Positions 5,661 to 7,162 of a DNA stretch of 7,162 nt are shown here, in pieces. Within the stretch, counting starts at the first letter, position 1. The number at the start of each line of letters is the position of its first letter. Under the pieces are notes generated by a model. It was given only the letters and a program-made list of their open reading frames with translations, made no database searches and had not been told where the DNA came from. Where the stretch lies: positions 6,400 through 13,561 of the forward strand of contig JAGQIB010000301.1 of the NCBI GenBank assembly GCA_020431545.1, given 5' to 3'. Source of the DNA: Gemmatimonadota bacterium (GTDB lineage: Bacteria; ARS69). Position numbers and translations under genes: made by a program.

Positions 5661-7162
5661 TCAGTTCACTCCCGGCTCGGAATCGAAGAACACGGGCGAC
5701 GACCAGGCCATCTCGCCGTCCTCCTGGATGACCCGCAGGTACACGCCGCGCCACGGACTCCCGTCCGGCGCCGGCCAGTCAAGGGAGCGAATCCGCGGAT
5801 GACGACCCGCCGGCGCGGTCGCGACCGTGGGAAACGGTTGCTCCCCGCGTCGCGGGATCCCCACGAGCTCCACCCTCTCGAGATCGTTCGCCCCCACGAC
5901 GTGCGCGGTGACGAAACGATCGACACCATGACCCTCGGCGGCGAGTTCCAGGCGGATCCGCGGCCCCGTGGTGCCGTACGTCGCGCCGGCGTGGATCGCG
6001 TCCCACAGCCCTTCCCGCGTCAACGCGGGCACACGCGCGGCGGCGAGCCCGCTGCCCGCCCAGCCCTGCCAGTCCATGTCACCCCGCCACACGACGGGGT
6101 TGCCCGGCGTCGCCGCGTGATTGTCGGTCGACGCGACGACGGCGCAATCGCGTCCCTGCGACCACGCGGACTGGGCCGTGCCGCGCCGGCACGCCGCGAC
6201 GCGCGGACGGTCCGAGCCGAACAGCGGCGGCGCCCAGTTCGCGTCCACCACCTCGGCGTTGCCCTTGTTGCTGTAGATCTCCAGCGCGCGCACGAACGCC
6301 GTATCGAAGTGACTCCAGTTCCACGGCGGCTGACGCACCCCCGCCGGATGATGCGGAATCGTGATCACGTTCGCGGGATCCAGCGCGGCCCACAGCGCCT
6401 CCGGCGTGCCGTAGTCCGAAACGGAGTAGACGGCACCCGGATCGGTCCGGAAGTACGCGCAGAGATGGCCGCGGCCGGAGGTCCACTCGTACGCGGGAAT
6501 CACCACGAAGGTCCCGGGATCCGTCCAGGCGCGGGCGTCGGCGACGACCTCGGGCCACTTCACGCCGTCGAGACAGGGAAACTGGTGGTGGACGTCGTGA
6601 TCCGTGCGCGCGGTGAAGTCGAGCCCGACCACGTCGCGCGCGTAGTGGTAGCCGTCGGACGGGGAACGCGAGCCGTCCGAGCGGTTCGAATGCCAGTGCA
6701 GATCCCCGAACACGAGCCGCTCGCGAGGCGACTCGGCGCCGACCCGGACCGGCAGGTCGAAGCCCGAGGACAGGCTCTCGGCCTCCGCCCCGATCCACCA
6801 GAGACCCGGCCGATCGAGAGAGAACGTCGCGAGGGTCACGCACGGATCCTCGCCGGGCTCGAGCCGGACCGGTCCGACGAGCGCGCCGGTTTCGTGACGC
6901 GCACGAACCGAGAGCGATTGCACGCGACGGGCGGACGGAAAACCGCCGGCGTCCAGCGCGGCCACGCGGCACCGGAGCTCCCCCCCGGGCTCGACGTTCT
7001 CCGGGCCGGAGACGTGCAGCCGCGCGGGGAGGCGTCGGCCGACCGCGAGAGGCGGGCCCGTGCGCTCGAGCTCGAGAGTTTCGTCGCCGGAACGCCAGCG
7101 CGCCCGGAACGGAGAGTCCGGCTCCGGAAACGCCTGCGCGACCGCGCGACCGTCGCCGGCCG
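5661..7162 (-). CDS. DUF3604 PHP-fold metal-dependent hydrolase family protein (5' end outside window)
   Basis: The frame is open from the right edge of the window to the TGA at 5663-5661, giving 499 visible residues with no start yet reached. The first roughly 140 residues look like a beta-sandwich, Ig-like region. Then comes a PHP-superfamily metal site: GDLHWHSNRSDG (visible residues 152-163) with the HxH pair, ARTDHD (184-189), IPAYEWTSGRGH (221-232), IPHHP (268-272), EIYSNKGNAE (294-303) and ASTDNH (343-348). This order and spacing fit DUF3604. The C-terminal part, with YLRVIQEDG and AWSSPVFF, is the usual closing beta domain. All metal-ligand motifs appear intact, so a di- or trinuclear-metal phosphoesterase or amidohydrolase-like activity is plausible; the substrate is unknown. 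A GTG at 6965 is not the start, because the upstream residues continue as sensible protein. One base separates its stop from the start of mutM. Confidence 0.88.
   Translation of the reverse strand, partial: AGDGRAVAQAFPEPDSPFRARWRSGDETLELERTGPPLAVGRRLPARLHVSGPENVEPGGELRCRVAALDAGGFPSARRVQSLSVRARHETGALVGPVRLEPGEDPCVTLATFSLDRPGLWWIGAEAESLSSGFDLPVRVGAESPRERLVFGDLHWHSNRSDGSRSPSDGYHYARDVVGLDFTARTDHDVHHQFPCLDGVKWPEVVADARAWTDPGTFVVIPAYEWTSGRGHLCAYFRTDPGAVYSVSDYGTPEALWAALDPANVITIPHHPAGVRQPPWNWSHFDTAFVRALEIYSNKGNAEVVDANWAPPLFGSDRPRVAACRRGTAQSAWSQGRDCAVVASTDNHAATPGNPVVWRGDMDWQGWAGSGLAAARVPALTREGLWDAIHAGATYGTTGPRIRLELAAEGHGVDRFVTAHVVGANDLERVELVGIPRRGEQPFPTVATAPAGRHPRIRSLDWPAPDGSPWRGVYLRVIQEDGEMAWSSPVFFDSEPGVN
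5669..5673 (-). promoter_or_regulatory. Shine-Dalgarno site of mutM
   Basis: On the minus strand GGGAG lies nine bases before the GTG at 5659, inside the last codons of the DUF3604 gene. It supports the GTG start, which also gives the family's invariant MPELPEVE N-terminus. Confidence 0.6.

Noticed and set aside
6963..6965. GTG as the start of the DUF3604 protein.
   Set aside because: The frame continues to the window edge with plausible protein sequence (for example RARWRSGDETLELELERTG), so the gene is treated as partial at its 5' end.

Overview
The window is GC-rich throughout (roughly two thirds G+C or more by eye) and almost entirely coding, with a strong bias to G or C at third codon positions. 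It reads as one stretch of a high-GC bacterial chromosome. The gene content (a B12-type radical SAM protein, a DUF3604 PHP protein, a membrane spermidine-synthase-like fusion and a plant-like zincless Fpg) would fit lineages such as Gemmatimonadota, Eisenbacteria-like candidate phyla, Planctomycetota or Myxococcota. No RNA gene or marker fixes the taxon, so this is a guess. There is no mobile element, CRISPR array, tRNA or rRNA that I can see.

Left half, plus strand, 1..2318: three genes in one direction. They are the C-terminal 144 residues of a B12-binding-domain radical SAM protein (1..435), a class I SAM-dependent methyltransferase with a TTG start (502..1257), and an inner-membrane-anchored SGNH hydrolase (1254..2318). 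The last two are joined by a 4-base ATGA overlap. This set looks like part of a biosynthetic or surface-modification cluster (radical chemistry, methylation, ester making or breaking). The product cannot be read from the window, and more of the cluster probably lies before base 1.

Right half, minus strand, 7162..2301: three genes in one direction, read from right to left. They are a DUF3604 PHP-fold metal-dependent hydrolase whose N-terminus lies beyond the window (7162..5661), a formamidopyrimidine-DNA glycosylase with a GTG start and no zinc-finger cysteines (5659..4823), and an 841-residue fusion of a 12-helix transporter-like membrane domain, a spermidine-synthase-like domain and a C-terminal TPR-like helical pair (4826..2301). 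The gaps are 1 base and minus 4 bases, so the three are almost certainly co-transcribed and translationally coupled.

The two transcription units converge and overlap by 18 bases inside coding sequence (2301..2318), leaving no room for an intergenic terminator. No stretch above 66 bases lacks a gene. The points most worth following up are the plant-type zincless Fpg, its tight packing between a PHP hydrolase and a membrane SpeE-like fusion, the altered aminopropyltransferase motifs in that fusion, and the convergent overlap. I did not find clear evidence for a wholly new system.
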